35,720 nucleotides of DNA from an uncultured Porphyromonadaceae bacterium (GTDB lineage: Bacteria > Bacteroidota > Bacteroidia > Bacteroidales > Muribaculaceae): the NCBI GenBank assembly GCA_947177615.1, contig CAMWUY010000005.1, forward strand, positions 1-35,720, given 5' to 3'. Numbering within the stretch: position 1 is the stretch's first letter; each line of letters begins with the position of its first letter. This document shows, in pieces, positions 8,528 through 17,892 of this stretch. Below the pieces are notes generated by a model that made no database searches, was not told where the DNA came from, and saw only the letters and a list, made by a program, of their open reading frames with translations. The translations under genes were made by a program, and so were the position numbers.

Positions 8528-10762
8528 TTAGTTCGGTATTTTAATTAATTCACATTTACACTTACCTTTATTGTCGCGCTGGATTGATACGACGGCAAAG
8601 AAGCTATTATACTTATTGAGGTAGATAGGTTTCGTATAGTCTATATCTCTCAAATCCAACTCCGATAGATTCAGATACTCAGTAATCACTACCGGCGCCA
8701 TCATTATTTGCTGAAGAGAGTCGTATGAGCCATTCTCATCTATATTCTTGAAGCCGTCCCATATATGAAGTAGCATCGTATAGGTGCCGAGGCCTTGAAA
8801 TGTCGGTGGATTAGTTGTACCATATTTGAATTGTTCTATGGGTCTAATTATGCCGATTGCAGGTTTAGCTTCACAGAAGCTCGTAGAATCATCGTCATTG
8901 AACTTCTTATATTTCATATCATGGCCCGTATCATATTTCGGGCGAGAGGCATCCTGCAGGAACGCTCCGTAGAAAGGTATTTGGATAATTGTTTTGGTCT
9001 TATCCAGTGTTTCGTTCTTGCAGACAATACACCCCATGCCAGACTCGTAGACATCCTCCCGCTCGTTGGAATTCTTCGGTTCGAGGCTATCATTCTTCAT
9101 CAGATAGTAATTCTTCTGACCGAAGCCTGATACGGAGAACGCAATCTTCTCAGGCACATCGCTATTTTTGCTTGTAAGTTTGTCCGACCAATCCGAAGCC
9201 TCATATTGGGCTATTTTCTTATAAATATCGCTATAAAAGAGTGGTACAATACGACCTTCGGCATCCAACGATGGGAAGGCTCCCATCATATAGTACAGCG
9301 ACTTCATGAACGTAAGACAACTTATATCTGGCAGATTAGACATTATATCTATCTCCCATCCTTTGTTTACGTTGTCGGTCATATTACCACTGGGGATAAT
9401 CTTGAAGTCGCTCACTTCATCAACCGAGCGTATTGTATCGTTTATCGACATGAAGTATGGGTATGTCTCATGCGAAGAATCGAAATTCTCTAAAGTTATT
9501 CTATTGCGTCCGGCTTCATCCCGGAAGTCGAATTCAAATATATCAAGCTGGAAGAAGTATTCGCCTTCTGTAAAGGCACTAACACCAACTCTTTTACCTT
9601 CGAGAGTAGCGGCTTCATCATATACAATTTCACCGTTAGTCGAACTTCCTTCTTTGAGCTTAAAATTTCTCTTGTAGACAATTAACTTGGGGATAATTCC
9701 TTCTCTGGCCATATCGAGCTTGCTACCCTTCCACCGAGTGCCGATGTTAGCCATGGTTACTCGAATATAGCCGTTCAATTCCACCTTTTCAACCAACGCA
9801 TTTTGTTTCTTGAAGAAGGTATATTTTCTTGTCGTGCCAGAGGTAGAGCCATTATTGCCAATATCAAAATAATTATTGACTTGGGGAGCTTGATAATCAA
9901 AGGAGATAACATTATACGCCGTACAATCATCCCACACTTTGAGAGCGATGCCCCAAAAAGAGTTATTAAGGACCTGAACATTCTTGAGCGTGCCGGTTCT
10001 TGCGACATACTCATCATCCGTCAAGTCTCTTTTTACCAATGGTACTGCACCATAAGCGATCAATTCATTAACACCACTTTGTGCGAAAGAGTGGGTCGAT
10101 GAATTCCAAAGATTGGAGCCTTTGACCTCTCCGCCGAAATAGAACTGAGTCCCATATCGAGCGTTAATCATATCAATCAATCGTTTTACTGGTACCACAG
10201 GAAGCATAGCAGATCCTGATGTTACCTCGTAGCCATAGATATATCTCTGCCCAGAATAGAAATAACTGCCCTCGCTTGTACGATAAGGGATATAATACTC
10301 TGCCTCATTTGTCCAGTCCGTTGGGCGAGGTACTGCAGTCTTAATTCCAAATCGAGCAATACCACTTCCCGTTAATGGTGTAAGCTCTCTAAGTGATACA
10401 TCATCGTCTTTTAGAGCTTCCATACCACGCACAACACCCCATGTTAGAACCGCAGCATATCCTCCCTGAATAGTATCAATGTAGAGGTTGGCATCATCGA
10501 ATATCTTGATACCGTTCTGATAAAACTCAGCAACAAGTTTCTTCCTTACCATATTGGATTCATGGCGAATGTCTTCTGCAGAATCCAATACAAGGCGATT
10601 ATTGAGAGTATGGGGTAATTTGAACGTGTAAGAATATGAGCAGGTAATCTTCGACAAGTCGCCGAAAATGTTGCTCTTGAAATTCAGAGTTATTCCGCTT
10701 GGAGTGTTGAGGTCCAAACGGTATCTCTCATCGTTCTTTATGACGTATAATTCTTCTACCAT
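8528..10762 (-). CDS. Putative tail protein (distal tail or baseplate), 744 aa
   Basis: A 744-aa beta-rich protein in the tail block between the 492-aa protein and the tape measure. It begins MVEELYVIKNDERYRLDL followed by a fold resembling distal-tail or hub proteins (TLNFKSNIFGDLSKITCSYS). Similar large proteins sit next to the tape measure in Bacteroidales prophages, but I cannot name the family. The stop is next to the tape measure start and its own start is 2 bp after the upstream stop, so the three genes are translated as a block. The tail role is inferred from position and length. Confidence 0.7.
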   Translation of the reverse strand: MVEELYVIKNDERYRLDLNTPSGITLNFKSNIFGDLSKITCSYSYTFKLPHTLNNRLVLDSAEDIRHESNMVRKKLVAEFYQNGIKIFDDANLYIDTIQGGYAAVLTWGVVRGMEALKDDDVSLRELTPLTGSGIARFGIKTAVPRPTDWTNEAEYYIPYRTSEGSYFYSGQRYIYGYEVTSGSAMLPVVPVKRLIDMINARYGTQFYFGGEVKGSNLWNSSTHSFAQSGVNELIAYGAVPLVKRDLTDDEYVARTGTLKNVQVLNNSFWGIALKVWDDCTAYNVISFDYQAPQVNNYFDIGNNGSTSGTTRKYTFFKKQNALVEKVELNGYIRVTMANIGTRWKGSKLDMAREGIIPKLIVYKRNFKLKEGSSTNGEIVYDEAATLEGKRVGVSAFTEGEYFFQLDIFEFDFRDEAGRNRITLENFDSSHETYPYFMSINDTIRSVDEVSDFKIIPSGNMTDNVNKGWEIDIMSNLPDISCLTFMKSLYYMMGAFPSLDAEGRIVPLFYSDIYKKIAQYEASDWSDKLTSKNSDVPEKIAFSVSGFGQKNYYLMKNDSLEPKNSNEREDVYESGMGCIVCKNETLDKTKTIIQIPFYGAFLQDASRPKYDTGHDMKYKKFNDDDSTSFCEAKPAIGIIRPIEQFKYGTTNPPTFQGLGTYTMLLHIWDGFKNIDENGSYDSLQQIMMAPVVITEYLNLSELDLRDIDYTKPIYLNKYNSFFAVVSIQRDNKGKCKCELIKIPN

Positions 10763-10764
10763 AA

Positions 10765-12243
10765 TCAGAGGGTTTGAGCATTTACTGGGGGCAAGGTAAA
10801 TGAGATTTCAAGGTCATGCAAAATCGACTGAGGGTCGAAAGAATGGTCGGAGGCAACTATATTCACAGGCACCCACATTTCATCTCCGAATCGGGTTTTC
10901 CCAACATAGAGGTCGATAATTGGCGATGTGATAATCGACGCTACATAATCGTAGATTTCTTCGCGCAGTGATACAGCACAGCCTTTATATGTTCTGGTGC
11001 CCTCGATATGGGTAGTTCTTTCGTGATTGGCGAAGTACATACCGCCTACAGTGTAATCCTCGACTACTGTGTTAGAGCCGAGCTTATTCTTAAGCGATTG
11101 CTTGCCTTTGACGAATAAGAAATATTGAAACATTCCGAAGCGGTCAATCCAACGCAGGTAATGGCCGGTGGTAGAATTGTCTATCTCGAGAATAGTGATT
11201 GTAGACATTTCGTTAGCCATCCAGAACGTGTAGTCAAACGACTCATCAAAAGTGCTTGACTTTACTTCCGTCTGTTCTCCTTTCTGCTTGAGTGTAACTG
11301 TTCGCTGAGCATTTGAGAAAGCAAGAGCCGGGTTGATTTCATAAATGCCAATTTCATGGCTTCGTCCGTATGGGACTTCTACAAGATCGCCAATCTGCGC
11401 GTCATATCTAACAAGACGACCGTTAGGCATAGACCAAACACGGTCTGTTCTCGCTTTACCACGAGAATTATATTCTTCCGGCCCTGGCATATATCGGCCG
11501 GCAGTCCAATTCTCATAGAGAGTGTAATCATCGGTAGAACCATAGAACTTCTGCTCCTGTTTATCAAATACAGCTCCTTCCAGATAGTCTGCACTAATGA
11601 CTGTTGTAGCTGGATACGGCCCGTCTATATCTTCATCTTCGATAGAGTTAATAGTTCCCCACACCGGTGGATAATGCACATTGAGGTTAGCCTGATATGG
11701 GTTTCCGTCATATCGACCGCTTACACCTCTGTCTTTGCTTCCCCAACCGTGAGCAAACATCGATACCGTGAAAGGAAAATTCTTAAACCAGATGCGCTTG
11801 CGCTCAAAATAAGGGCGGTTCTTATCAAGTTTGAACGCTCCATAGTGAGAGAATCGCTCGCCGACTGCCAGGTTGCCCCAAATGGCAATAAACGAAATAG
11901 ATTTGAACACTACGTTATTCCCAACGGTCATGAGGTTCAGATAGAGAGTTTTGCTCCTCTCAAATCGAACATCATCAAAGAAAAGTTCCATAAGTTTAGA
12001 CAGATAGACTCTGGCCTTACCCTTATATAGAGTTACCTCAATCTTCTTCGATGTGCCGAGATTGTTAGCGCCAGTGCTAATACTAAGGTTTAGCCGACGC
12101 ATACGGTACGTATCCATTACCTGTCCCAACTCAATATTCAGATAGAGGGGATTAAATACGAATACTACCTCATCGGGATATTCAAGAACCATCTGCCCGT
12201 AGTAGTACGAACTCGCATTGACTGATATTTCTTCTCTTCTCAT
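10765..12243 (-). CDS. Putative tail protein, 492 aa
   Basis: A 492-aa protein rich in beta strands and aromatic residues, with no signal peptide. It lies between the HK97-gp10-like protein and the 744-aa tail protein and overlaps the former by 4 bp (ATGA at 12240-12243). Its length and position fit a tail tube or tail-tip component specific to Bacteroidetes phages. The central part (about 170-300) is rich in Gly, Tyr and Asp, as in structural proteins that bind glycans, but no motif proves binding. The function is inferred from synteny only. Confidence 0.65.
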   Translation of the reverse strand: MRREEISVNASSYYYGQMVLEYPDEVVFVFNPLYLNIELGQVMDTYRMRRLNLSISTGANNLGTSKKIEVTLYKGKARVYLSKLMELFFDDVRFERSKTLYLNLMTVGNNVVFKSISFIAIWGNLAVGERFSHYGAFKLDKNRPYFERKRIWFKNFPFTVSMFAHGWGSKDRGVSGRYDGNPYQANLNVHYPPVWGTINSIEDEDIDGPYPATTVISADYLEGAVFDKQEQKFYGSTDDYTLYENWTAGRYMPGPEEYNSRGKARTDRVWSMPNGRLVRYDAQIGDLVEVPYGRSHEIGIYEINPALAFSNAQRTVTLKQKGEQTEVKSSTFDESFDYTFWMANEMSTITILEIDNSTTGHYLRWIDRFGMFQYFLFVKGKQSLKNKLGSNTVVEDYTVGGMYFANHERTTHIEGTRTYKGCAVSLREEIYDYVASIITSPIIDLYVGKTRFGDEMWVPVNIVASDHSFDPQSILHDLEISFTLPPVNAQTL

Positions 12244-12719
12244 TCTACATTGTCATTTATGGTCGACACTTGGTCGAGCAGATTGATAACCATTGCCTCG
12301 CTCATCTTATCCAGTTCCTCATTGAGAACCGAGGTATAGATGTCGTTATACTGTTTGTTTCGGAAGAGTCTGGTGCCCTTCTTCATTATGTTGAAAGCCA
12401 CAGCGCCGGCAAACGAGCGCATAGCTGTATCTTTATCCTGACGTACACCTGCTTTGGAATGAGCAGATATACCCTTAGCCTTAGCCCATGCCGCTATGAT
12501 CTCAACGAACCCCATAGGAATAGCACCCGGGCCACGTCCACGCTCCATTGCAAGGAAAGATTTCGAGCCCCAAAGAATACCATGCCCGTCACTGACCTCA
12601 ACTCGCAGTGAGGCCACACTCTTACCACTGGCATTACGGCCACTGGAAGCCATACGCTCGGCTATCTTGGTCTTGATATTCTCAAGATGAGATTTCAGAA
12701 GGTCGTTGGTCGTCGGCAT
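12240..12719 (-). CDS. HK97-gp10-like head-tail joining or tail completion protein
   Basis: A 159-aa basic protein. The middle has RGRGPGAIPMGFVEIIAAW (about 80-98) followed by a charged segment and FAGAVAFNIMKKGTRLFRN. This resembles HK97-gp10-type neck or tail completion proteins and Mu-like virion morphogenesis proteins. Such proteins join the filled head to the tail. Its place, immediately after the acidic 176-aa protein and before the tail proteins, fits that role. It overlaps the next gene by 4 bp. Confidence 0.6.
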   Translation of the reverse strand: MPTTNDLLKSHLENIKTKIAERMASSGRNASGKSVASLRVEVSDGHGILWGSKSFLAMERGRGPGAIPMGFVEIIAAWAKAKGISAHSKAGVRQDKDTAMRSFAGAVAFNIMKKGTRLFRNKQYNDIYTSVLNEELDKMSEAMVINLLDQVSTINDNVE

Positions 12720-12721
12720 GG

Positions 12722-13252
12722 TTATTCGTTATCTTCGGCAGTTTCTTCATTCGGTTCTTCCTCCGGAATCTCAGGCTCAATATCGCAGAGGGATACACCT
12801 TCTTCTTCTTCGAGCTTCGGAGTTATGACAACGCCGGTTACATTCTCGTCAAGGTGGTCGTATAGGATTTGATATGGGAGCTTTCCTTCTAACTGAGAAA
12901 AATATCCACTGTCATTGAGTGCTTTGATGAAGCGATAGCAGAGCCGCTTCATAGACTCTACAATGGCATCGTTTTCATCACTCTCAAAATCAAATTCCGT
13001 AGAGCATAGGAACGCAATCTGCGCTTCCGGGTAATCCCTTATCTCCTGACGGTAGCCATCGATGTAGAAATCGCCGGAGGGAGGAAGGACATACACGATA
13101 GTCGGTTTGGTGATTTTATCCATATCCACATTGAGCTGAGCCCAATTATGGAAGCGATACTCAATATTACCACCCATTTTATTCACGATGTCGTGAATTT
13201 TACCCTCGACTGTGCCGAGAGCCGTTTCGTTGTCAAATGCCGGATTACTCAT
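12722..13252 (-). CDS. Putative tail terminator/completion protein, 176 aa
   Basis: A 176-aa protein with a folded N-terminal part (about 1-150, including TIVYVLPPSGDFYIDGYRQE) and a very acidic C-terminal tail (last 25 residues mostly Glu, Pro and Asp). Position between the chaperone-like and gp10-like genes suggests a tail terminator that caps the tail tube before head joining. The segment VTGVVITPKLEEEEGVSLC is typical of a C-terminal strand in such proteins in Bacteroidales prophages, by my recollection. It overlaps the stop of the 200-aa gene by 4 bp. The role is inferred. Confidence 0.55.
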   Translation of the reverse strand: MSNPAFDNETALGTVEGKIHDIVNKMGGNIEYRFHNWAQLNVDMDKITKPTIVYVLPPSGDFYIDGYRQEIRDYPEAQIAFLCSTEFDFESDENDAIVESMKRLCYRFIKALNDSGYFSQLEGKLPYQILYDHLDENVTGVVITPKLEEEEGVSLCDIEPEIPEEEPNEETAEDNE

Positions 13253-13851
13253 TTTCTCTTGGATTGGTTCATATATTGTTTGTGGAGCCTGCGCTCATAG
13301 TTATTCTGGTCGATATCGTTCTTCATGCAGTTGTAGATACGTACCCACGCCACATCACGAACTTCGTTCTGGTTGGTAATTCCCATTCGTTTGGCATACC
13401 AGTCAAGCACTCCAAACGAGCCAAACTCAAGGTCTTTCACCCCAGCGGCCAACTCTTCGGAAGAATAATTGACCTTCAATGAAGCAAAGAGCTTGTTTAT
13501 CTTTTCAATCTGTTCCCGGCAGAAGTGCATGAAGCCGAATACATCACAGGCATTAAGTTGGTATATTTCGGCAGGCTTCAAGCCCATAATGATACGTAGG
13601 CACTCTGCGGCCGGGTCCTGAGCTGAGGACGCATCGTGTAGTTCGTCAAGCATACCGTAGCTAATGGAGAAAAGGTCTTTGGGGACTTCTTTCCCACATA
13701 CGAAAGCCGGACATTTTGCCTTATTAACAGTCGCCATCAGCTCTTCCTGGTGCTCTTTGGTGCAACACGGCAGGAGTATCAGGAACTCACCATAGGTATA
13801 GCGAGCTCTGGTAGACTTGCGGCGTCCGTTATGTTTCTTTCTCTTTTTCAT
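13249..13851 (-). CDS. Putative tail assembly chaperone-like protein, 200 aa
   Basis: A 200-aa protein with a very basic N-terminus (KKRKKHNGRRKSTRAR). The middle is helical and contains a CGKEVPKDLFSISYGMLDEL segment. The C-terminus (FGVLDWYAKRMGITNQNEVR, then a basic tail) resembles the end of tail assembly chaperones. It is the first gene after the large terminase. No portal or capsid gene lies between, which is unusual. A frameshift product typical of such chaperones cannot be shown here. The call rests on composition and position only. Confidence 0.4.
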   Translation of the reverse strand: MKKRKKHNGRRKSTRARYTYGEFLILLPCCTKEHQEELMATVNKAKCPAFVCGKEVPKDLFSISYGMLDELHDASSAQDPAAECLRIIMGLKPAEIYQLNACDVFGFMHFCREQIEKINKLFASLKVNYSSEELAAGVKDLEFGSFGVLDWYAKRMGITNQNEVRDVAWVRIYNCMKNDIDQNNYERRLHKQYMNQSKRK

Positions 13852-13917
13852 AGGGTCAAATTTACTTAGATTCCTACTGCTGAATTGGTAATTTTGGTTA
13901 CTACTAACTGCACTGTT

Positions 13918-15279
13918 TTATTCAGTGGGGTGGGATTTTACTTTCATTTTCGCACCGTTAGTCGGCTTAGTCCTTCGGAAGAACATGCTCATCATAAGTG
14001 CATCCATATAGTCCGGGGAGCGCCCTATGATAATCTTCATTGTTTCCTTCGGGATTATTCCCTTACGGCGCACATCGTTGTCAATATACGCCTGCTTGAG
14101 AGCTCCCAGTTCTTCCATCAGCCTCTCCCTTTGTTCGGGAGTGCAGATTACACGGATCTTTCGGTCATTGATGAGTTCCGCCAGTTTGAAGTAGCACTCC
14201 GCACGTAGGTTCTCATACTTGAGCATATTGTTCGGCCGGCTACCACCGTGGAATTCTTTTATTCCGGGTAAGAAGCTCTCCAAGAAGCTGCCGACACCGT
14301 CTGCGTCCACTATCGTATATGAGCGGGGGACTTTCTCATTCTTCAGCACATCGCGCAAGGTTTCATATACCTGCTTGCCGGGAGAATAGACCTCATCAAC
14401 CACGAAGCGATATACGTTGCCCTCAGATACCGCAACTACAAACCTATCGTGGCCCTTCAGTGCAATATCGGCCGAGCATGTACGGGCAGCTTTCGGTTGA
14501 ATATGCTCATTTGTGAAGAGGTCATTGATAGCGTCAAAGTCACACAGCGTTGCAGGGTCATCATCATATTCAAAGTTGCCGAAGTAGAGGCGCTGAACAG
14601 TGATTTTGTCAGCTTTGAGCAAGTTATCGATGTAGGCTTGGTCCACATGGGGGTTATCAAGAGGCAGGGATTTTATGAACCGTCTATGTGGGGCCATTGT
14701 TCCCATCTTAGCAGGCTTCACAAAATCAGTGTATATCCAATTGCGTCGAGGGTTACATGTGTATAGAGCCTTGGGAACAGTACGCCAACGAGTGCCATCG
14801 GGATTCTTGCCACTGAGTACAGAGAAACGGCCTTTGAGAACAGAAATAGCCTTAGCACATATCTGCTGGGCCTCATCGATGAAGCAGTCAGTGATACCAT
14901 ACGAACCGAGTCGGTCATACTCTGGGTCAGACGGCATCAATTTCAGGTCTCGGAAGTAAATCACACTCCCGTTAGAGAAATTGGCTATCAATCGGGTGGA
15001 GTTAAACTCTACAACCGAGTTCAGGCGCAAATCTGTCAAAACTTCAAAAAAAGTAACGACAGTCGTATCGCGCAGCTTCACACTCTCTTCTCGACAGATG
15101 AAGCCTACGGATCCGGCCATCGTTATTCTACGCAGGATTTGCCACAAGCAACCGAGGTAAGTCTTTCCTCCACGTGCTCCGCCACCATACAAGACTTCGG
15201 ACACCTCACTATTATCCGGAGATAAGAAGTCAAGTGCCTGCGCTTGTTTGCTGAAAACATGGACGTCGACTGCGCTCAT
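13918..15279 (-). CDS. terL: Terminase large subunit
   Basis: ATP-driven motor and nuclease that packages DNA into the prohead. The Walker A motif is GGGARGGKT at 32-40. The Walker B with catalytic acid is CFIDEAQ at about 132-138. The C-terminal RNase H-like nuclease has the expected acidic residues: D271 (SADIALKG), D325/D327 (IVDADGVG) and D423/D426 (SPDYMDAL). The length of 453 aa is normal. Its neighbours are unusual: two XRE repressor-like genes and an SNF2 helicase lie upstream, and tail genes follow directly downstream with no portal, protease or capsid gene. Confidence 0.93.
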   Translation of the reverse strand: MSAVDVHVFSKQAQALDFLSPDNSEVSEVLYGGGARGGKTYLGCLWQILRRITMAGSVGFICREESVKLRDTTVVTFFEVLTDLRLNSVVEFNSTRLIANFSNGSVIYFRDLKLMPSDPEYDRLGSYGITDCFIDEAQQICAKAISVLKGRFSVLSGKNPDGTRWRTVPKALYTCNPRRNWIYTDFVKPAKMGTMAPHRRFIKSLPLDNPHVDQAYIDNLLKADKITVQRLYFGNFEYDDDPATLCDFDAINDLFTNEHIQPKAARTCSADIALKGHDRFVVAVSEGNVYRFVVDEVYSPGKQVYETLRDVLKNEKVPRSYTIVDADGVGSFLESFLPGIKEFHGGSRPNNMLKYENLRAECYFKLAELINDRKIRVICTPEQRERLMEELGALKQAYIDNDVRRKGIIPKETMKIIIGRSPDYMDALMMSMFFRRTKPTNGAKMKVKSHPTE

Positions 15280-15353
15280 TCACTGCTGAAAGTTTGACAA
15301 GTTTCCTCTATTTCATGGGGACTGTAAAAATTGTAAATACTCAACCAAAGAAA

Positions 15354-15590
15354 TCATATTCTTACGCCGGGGTCAATCTGAGGTTCTTTACCTTGATAGA
15401 CGAACTTGGATTTCGGCACCAATGTGAGCTCAAGTGACTCAAGAATAGTGTCGAGATTTTCATTACTGATGGCGCGATTGCCAACAAGAAATGAAGAAAT
15501 TGTTGAGGCGTTAATCTTAGTCATTTCCGCGAGTTGCTTTACAGAAATGCCAGATTCGTTCATTTTACCTTTAATCTTCTCTCTGAACAT
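15354..15590 (-). CDS. XRE-family HTH regulator, second of a tandem pair
   Basis: A 78-aa cI/Cro-like DNA-binding protein. A longer frame reaches 15698, but the ATG at 15590-15588 is preceded by CCGACAACA (also found before the ATG at 2586) and starts exactly at the HTH domain (MFREKIKGKMNESG). The HTH spans about residues 5-60, with KQLAEMTKINASTISSFLVG as helix 2, turn and helix 3. It overlaps the end of the first XRE gene by 20 bp, and both proteins have the same architecture, so the pair arose by duplication. A likely role is repression of the phage promoters. Confidence 0.85.
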   Translation of the reverse strand: MFREKIKGKMNESGISVKQLAEMTKINASTISSFLVGNRAISNENLDTILESLELTLVPKSKFVYQGKEPQIDPGVRI

Positions 15591-15810
15591 TGTTGTCGGG
15601 TTTAGCGGATTTATAAACTTCGTCTGTACTACCGAGCGTAAGGCCCAGTACCATACATATTTTTTCAAGCACATCGAAAGGGATCGTGCGCTTGCCACGC
15701 AGATAAGCAGAGAGGTTCTGGGTTTTGATACCGACCTTCTCGCTCAATTCAGTCTGCTTAACATCGAGCTCCTTCATGCGAAGGAAGATTTTCTCTCTTA
15801 CTGTTGCCAT
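15571..15810 (-). CDS. XRE-family HTH regulator, first of a tandem pair
   Basis: A 79-aa XRE/Cro-like protein. The HTH at about residues 5-60 includes KQTELSEKVGIKTQNLSAYL followed by RGKRTIPFDVLEKI. It starts 5 bp after the SNF2 helicase stop, so it belongs to the same operon and has no visible promoter of its own. It resembles the second XRE protein downstream. Candidate operators are the palindromic GATTATT-type elements next to the shared promoters, but no contact is shown by the sequence. Confidence 0.88.
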   Translation of the reverse strand: MATVREKIFLRMKELDVKQTELSEKVGIKTQNLSAYLRGKRTIPFDVLEKICMVLGLTLGSTDEVYKSAKPDNNVQRED

Positions 15811-15815
15811 ATTGC

Positions 15816-17489
15816 TTAAATCTTATTCTTGTTTTTGTAATGTCGGAGGGCCACATCAACGATGCTTTCCTCTATGTCATTGACGGCGCCGGTTACAACG
15901 CTTGCATCTTCACGTTCCTTCTGGATTATTTCAAGTATTCTTTCATCGATGGTATTGCGCGCAAGGAGGTAGTAGCAGTTGACCGCGTTCTTCTGACCGT
16001 TTCGGTGCGCCCTACATTCTGCCTGTTCACAGTCCGAAGCCGTCCAAGGAAATTCAATGAAAAGTATTCTTGAAGCAGCCGTCAAGGTTATGCCAACTCC
16101 GCCGGACTTATAATTGAGAGCAATGAGTTTGCAGTCGGGATCATTCTGGAACTTATCGATTGCTTCCTGCTTCTTCTCTTGGGAGTCAGAGCCGGTAACC
16201 TGAACACTTCCGGGGAATGAGGATAATATCTCACTCATTACAGCCTTATGAAAAGCGAATACTATTAGCTTGTCGCCACCATCAATGACATCGTGAATGA
16301 AATTCTTGGCTTCATCCATTTTGCCGCGCGCGGAGATTTGCCGTAAATGGTTAATCTGAACCATAGCGGTAGCCTTAGCCGCACCTTTGAGTTTATCATC
16401 AGTGGCAGACTCATATTCGATTAGATAGCGGATGAGGTCATTCTCGGCAAATTCATACTCTTGGCGGTTCTTGATTTCCACTGTAAGATACTGGCGAGTC
16501 TTTTCCGGAAGATCAGGAAGAGCGATAGCCTTATCTCTACGGAAGTAGCAGTTTTCCCATAGGCGATAATGCAATTCATATAGATTGGATGATTTGTCCG
16601 GTCCTTGACAGTAGCGTTCTTTGTAGCGGGCGACCCCTCCGAAGTCATCAATGCGACGCATAATTTTCAACTGCTGTATCAAATCCACGTTGCTGGTAAT
16701 ACGGGGTGTGCCGGTAAGTAGCCAAATGTACTCCTTATTGGCACAGATAGCCTCAAGATACAAAGACCATAGCGCAGTATCATTACAGCAGCGATGTGAT
16801 TCATCAATGATTACGGACTTGAACATAGCGGCTCTCTTGTCGAGAACAATGTTCTTAACAGTAGTTCGGCCACGCACACGGCTTACGAAATACTTCTTGA
16901 CACTTTCATAATTCGTGATGAAGATATTACAGGTGCCGGTTTCCATATGGCGATGCCATGTGTCTTTGTTCTCATTGGAAAGAATCATGGCCTGCTTGCC
17001 GATGAAACGCTGAAATTCTCTTTGCCAGGTTACTTTCATTGTGGCCGGCGCGATTACCAGACAAGGGTAGGCACGAGCAATCGATACAGCGGCAATCGAC
17101 TGAAATGTCTTACCGAGGCCCATATCATCACCATTGAAGCAGCGTTTGTGGTCTACCATGTACTGAATGCCTTTGCGCTGATAGTCGTAGGGCTGGAGCT
17201 TCAGATGCGTTATCGGATATTGTAATTCCGGCATTTTATCAGGATAGCCCTGAACCTCGGCTCTATCTCCAACTTTGCATATCGAAGATGCTAACCGGCG
17301 CTTTACGGCAAAGTCACAGAACTCACGCACGAACAATCTGTCTTTGAGTGCTACTCTCCAACAGCGATCGCGCATGATAAAGCGTGCAGAAGGTATCTTT
17401 TGGATATAATATGCCAAAGCGGGGCTATTATAAAAATACAATTCATAATAGCCCTCCGCACTCTTTTCTATGAGGTAGATTTCATTCAC
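15816..17489 (-). CDS. SNF2-family DEAD/DEAH helicase
   Basis: A 557-aa SNF2/SMARCAL1-like ATPase. Motif I is GDDMGLGKT (120-128), motif II DESH (229-232), motif III LTGTP (258-262) and motif VI QAECRAHRNGQ (489-499), so the motor is complete. Residues 1-90 form an additional N-terminal domain like the HARP-type region of phage SNF2 proteins. Proteins of this kind remodel or anneal DNA during phage replication or recombination. The start is probably the GTG at 17489, overlapping the upstream stop by 8 bp. The next in-frame ATG would remove the conserved N-terminus. Confidence 0.9.
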   Translation of the reverse strand: MNEIYLIEKSAEGYYELYFYNSPALAYYIQKIPSARFIMRDRCWRVALKDRLFVREFCDFAVKRRLASSICKVGDRAEVQGYPDKMPELQYPITHLKLQPYDYQRKGIQYMVDHKRCFNGDDMGLGKTFQSIAAVSIARAYPCLVIAPATMKVTWQREFQRFIGKQAMILSNENKDTWHRHMETGTCNIFITNYESVKKYFVSRVRGRTTVKNIVLDKRAAMFKSVIIDESHRCCNDTALWSLYLEAICANKEYIWLLTGTPRITSNVDLIQQLKIMRRIDDFGGVARYKERYCQGPDKSSNLYELHYRLWENCYFRRDKAIALPDLPEKTRQYLTVEIKNRQEYEFAENDLIRYLIEYESATDDKLKGAAKATAMVQINHLRQISARGKMDEAKNFIHDVIDGGDKLIVFAFHKAVMSEILSSFPGSVQVTGSDSQEKKQEAIDKFQNDPDCKLIALNYKSGGVGITLTAASRILFIEFPWTASDCEQAECRAHRNGQKNAVNCYYLLARNTIDERILEIIQKEREDASVVTGAVNDIEESIVDVALRHYKNKNKI

Positions 17490-17880
17490 GTACTACGTCT
17501 GGGTCTCTGACAATATTGATGACTGTTGGTAACGGGTTCTCAAGGTTTACGTTCACTGAATCGCCAAAGCCCTCATCACGGCCAAGGGTAGACAGCAGGT
17601 AGCGAAGCATCTGGCCGTCGGGCTTTTCTTTCCAGCCGAGGATTTGGCCGGATGCGGGATCAATGTGTGGAACACCAAGAGCGACAATACGGGCCGCGTC
17701 AAGGCATTGGTCGAATAACCTTTTACGGGAGTCTTGAACGACGCTTTTGAATTGCTCGTCTTCCCGGAGCCAGTTGTGGACTGTCTGTCGGGTGACACCC
17801 AAAAGGCCGGCGGCCTGTGATAGGTTTCCGCCAGTCTTTCGGATAGCGTCTTCAAATTCGTCGAGGGATGGTTTTCTCAT
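17482..17880 (-). CDS. HTH protein, candidate small terminase subunit
   Basis: A 132-aa protein. Residues 8-40 form a Fis/terS-type helix-turn-helix (GNLSQAAGLLGVTRQTVHNW). The C-terminus has LRYLLSTLGRDEGFGDSVNV, which resembles the ends of small terminase-like HTH proteins in Bacteroidales phages. A small terminase would recognise the packaging site. It is unusual that an SNF2 gene and two XRE genes separate it from the large terminase. A simple transcription factor is the alternative. Confidence 0.6.
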   Translation of the reverse strand: MRKPSLDEFEDAIRKTGGNLSQAAGLLGVTRQTVHNWLREDEQFKSVVQDSRKRLFDQCLDAARIVALGVPHIDPASGQILGWKEKPDGQMLRYLLSTLGRDEGFGDSVNVNLENPLPTVINIVRDPDVVRE

Positions 17881-17892
17881 ACGAAATTTGTT

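Noticed and set aside
15591-15698. N-terminal extension of the second XRE protein
   Set aside because: The 36 extra residues lie almost wholly inside the first XRE gene in another frame and do not resemble an HTH. The ATG at 15590 fits the leader and the domain start.
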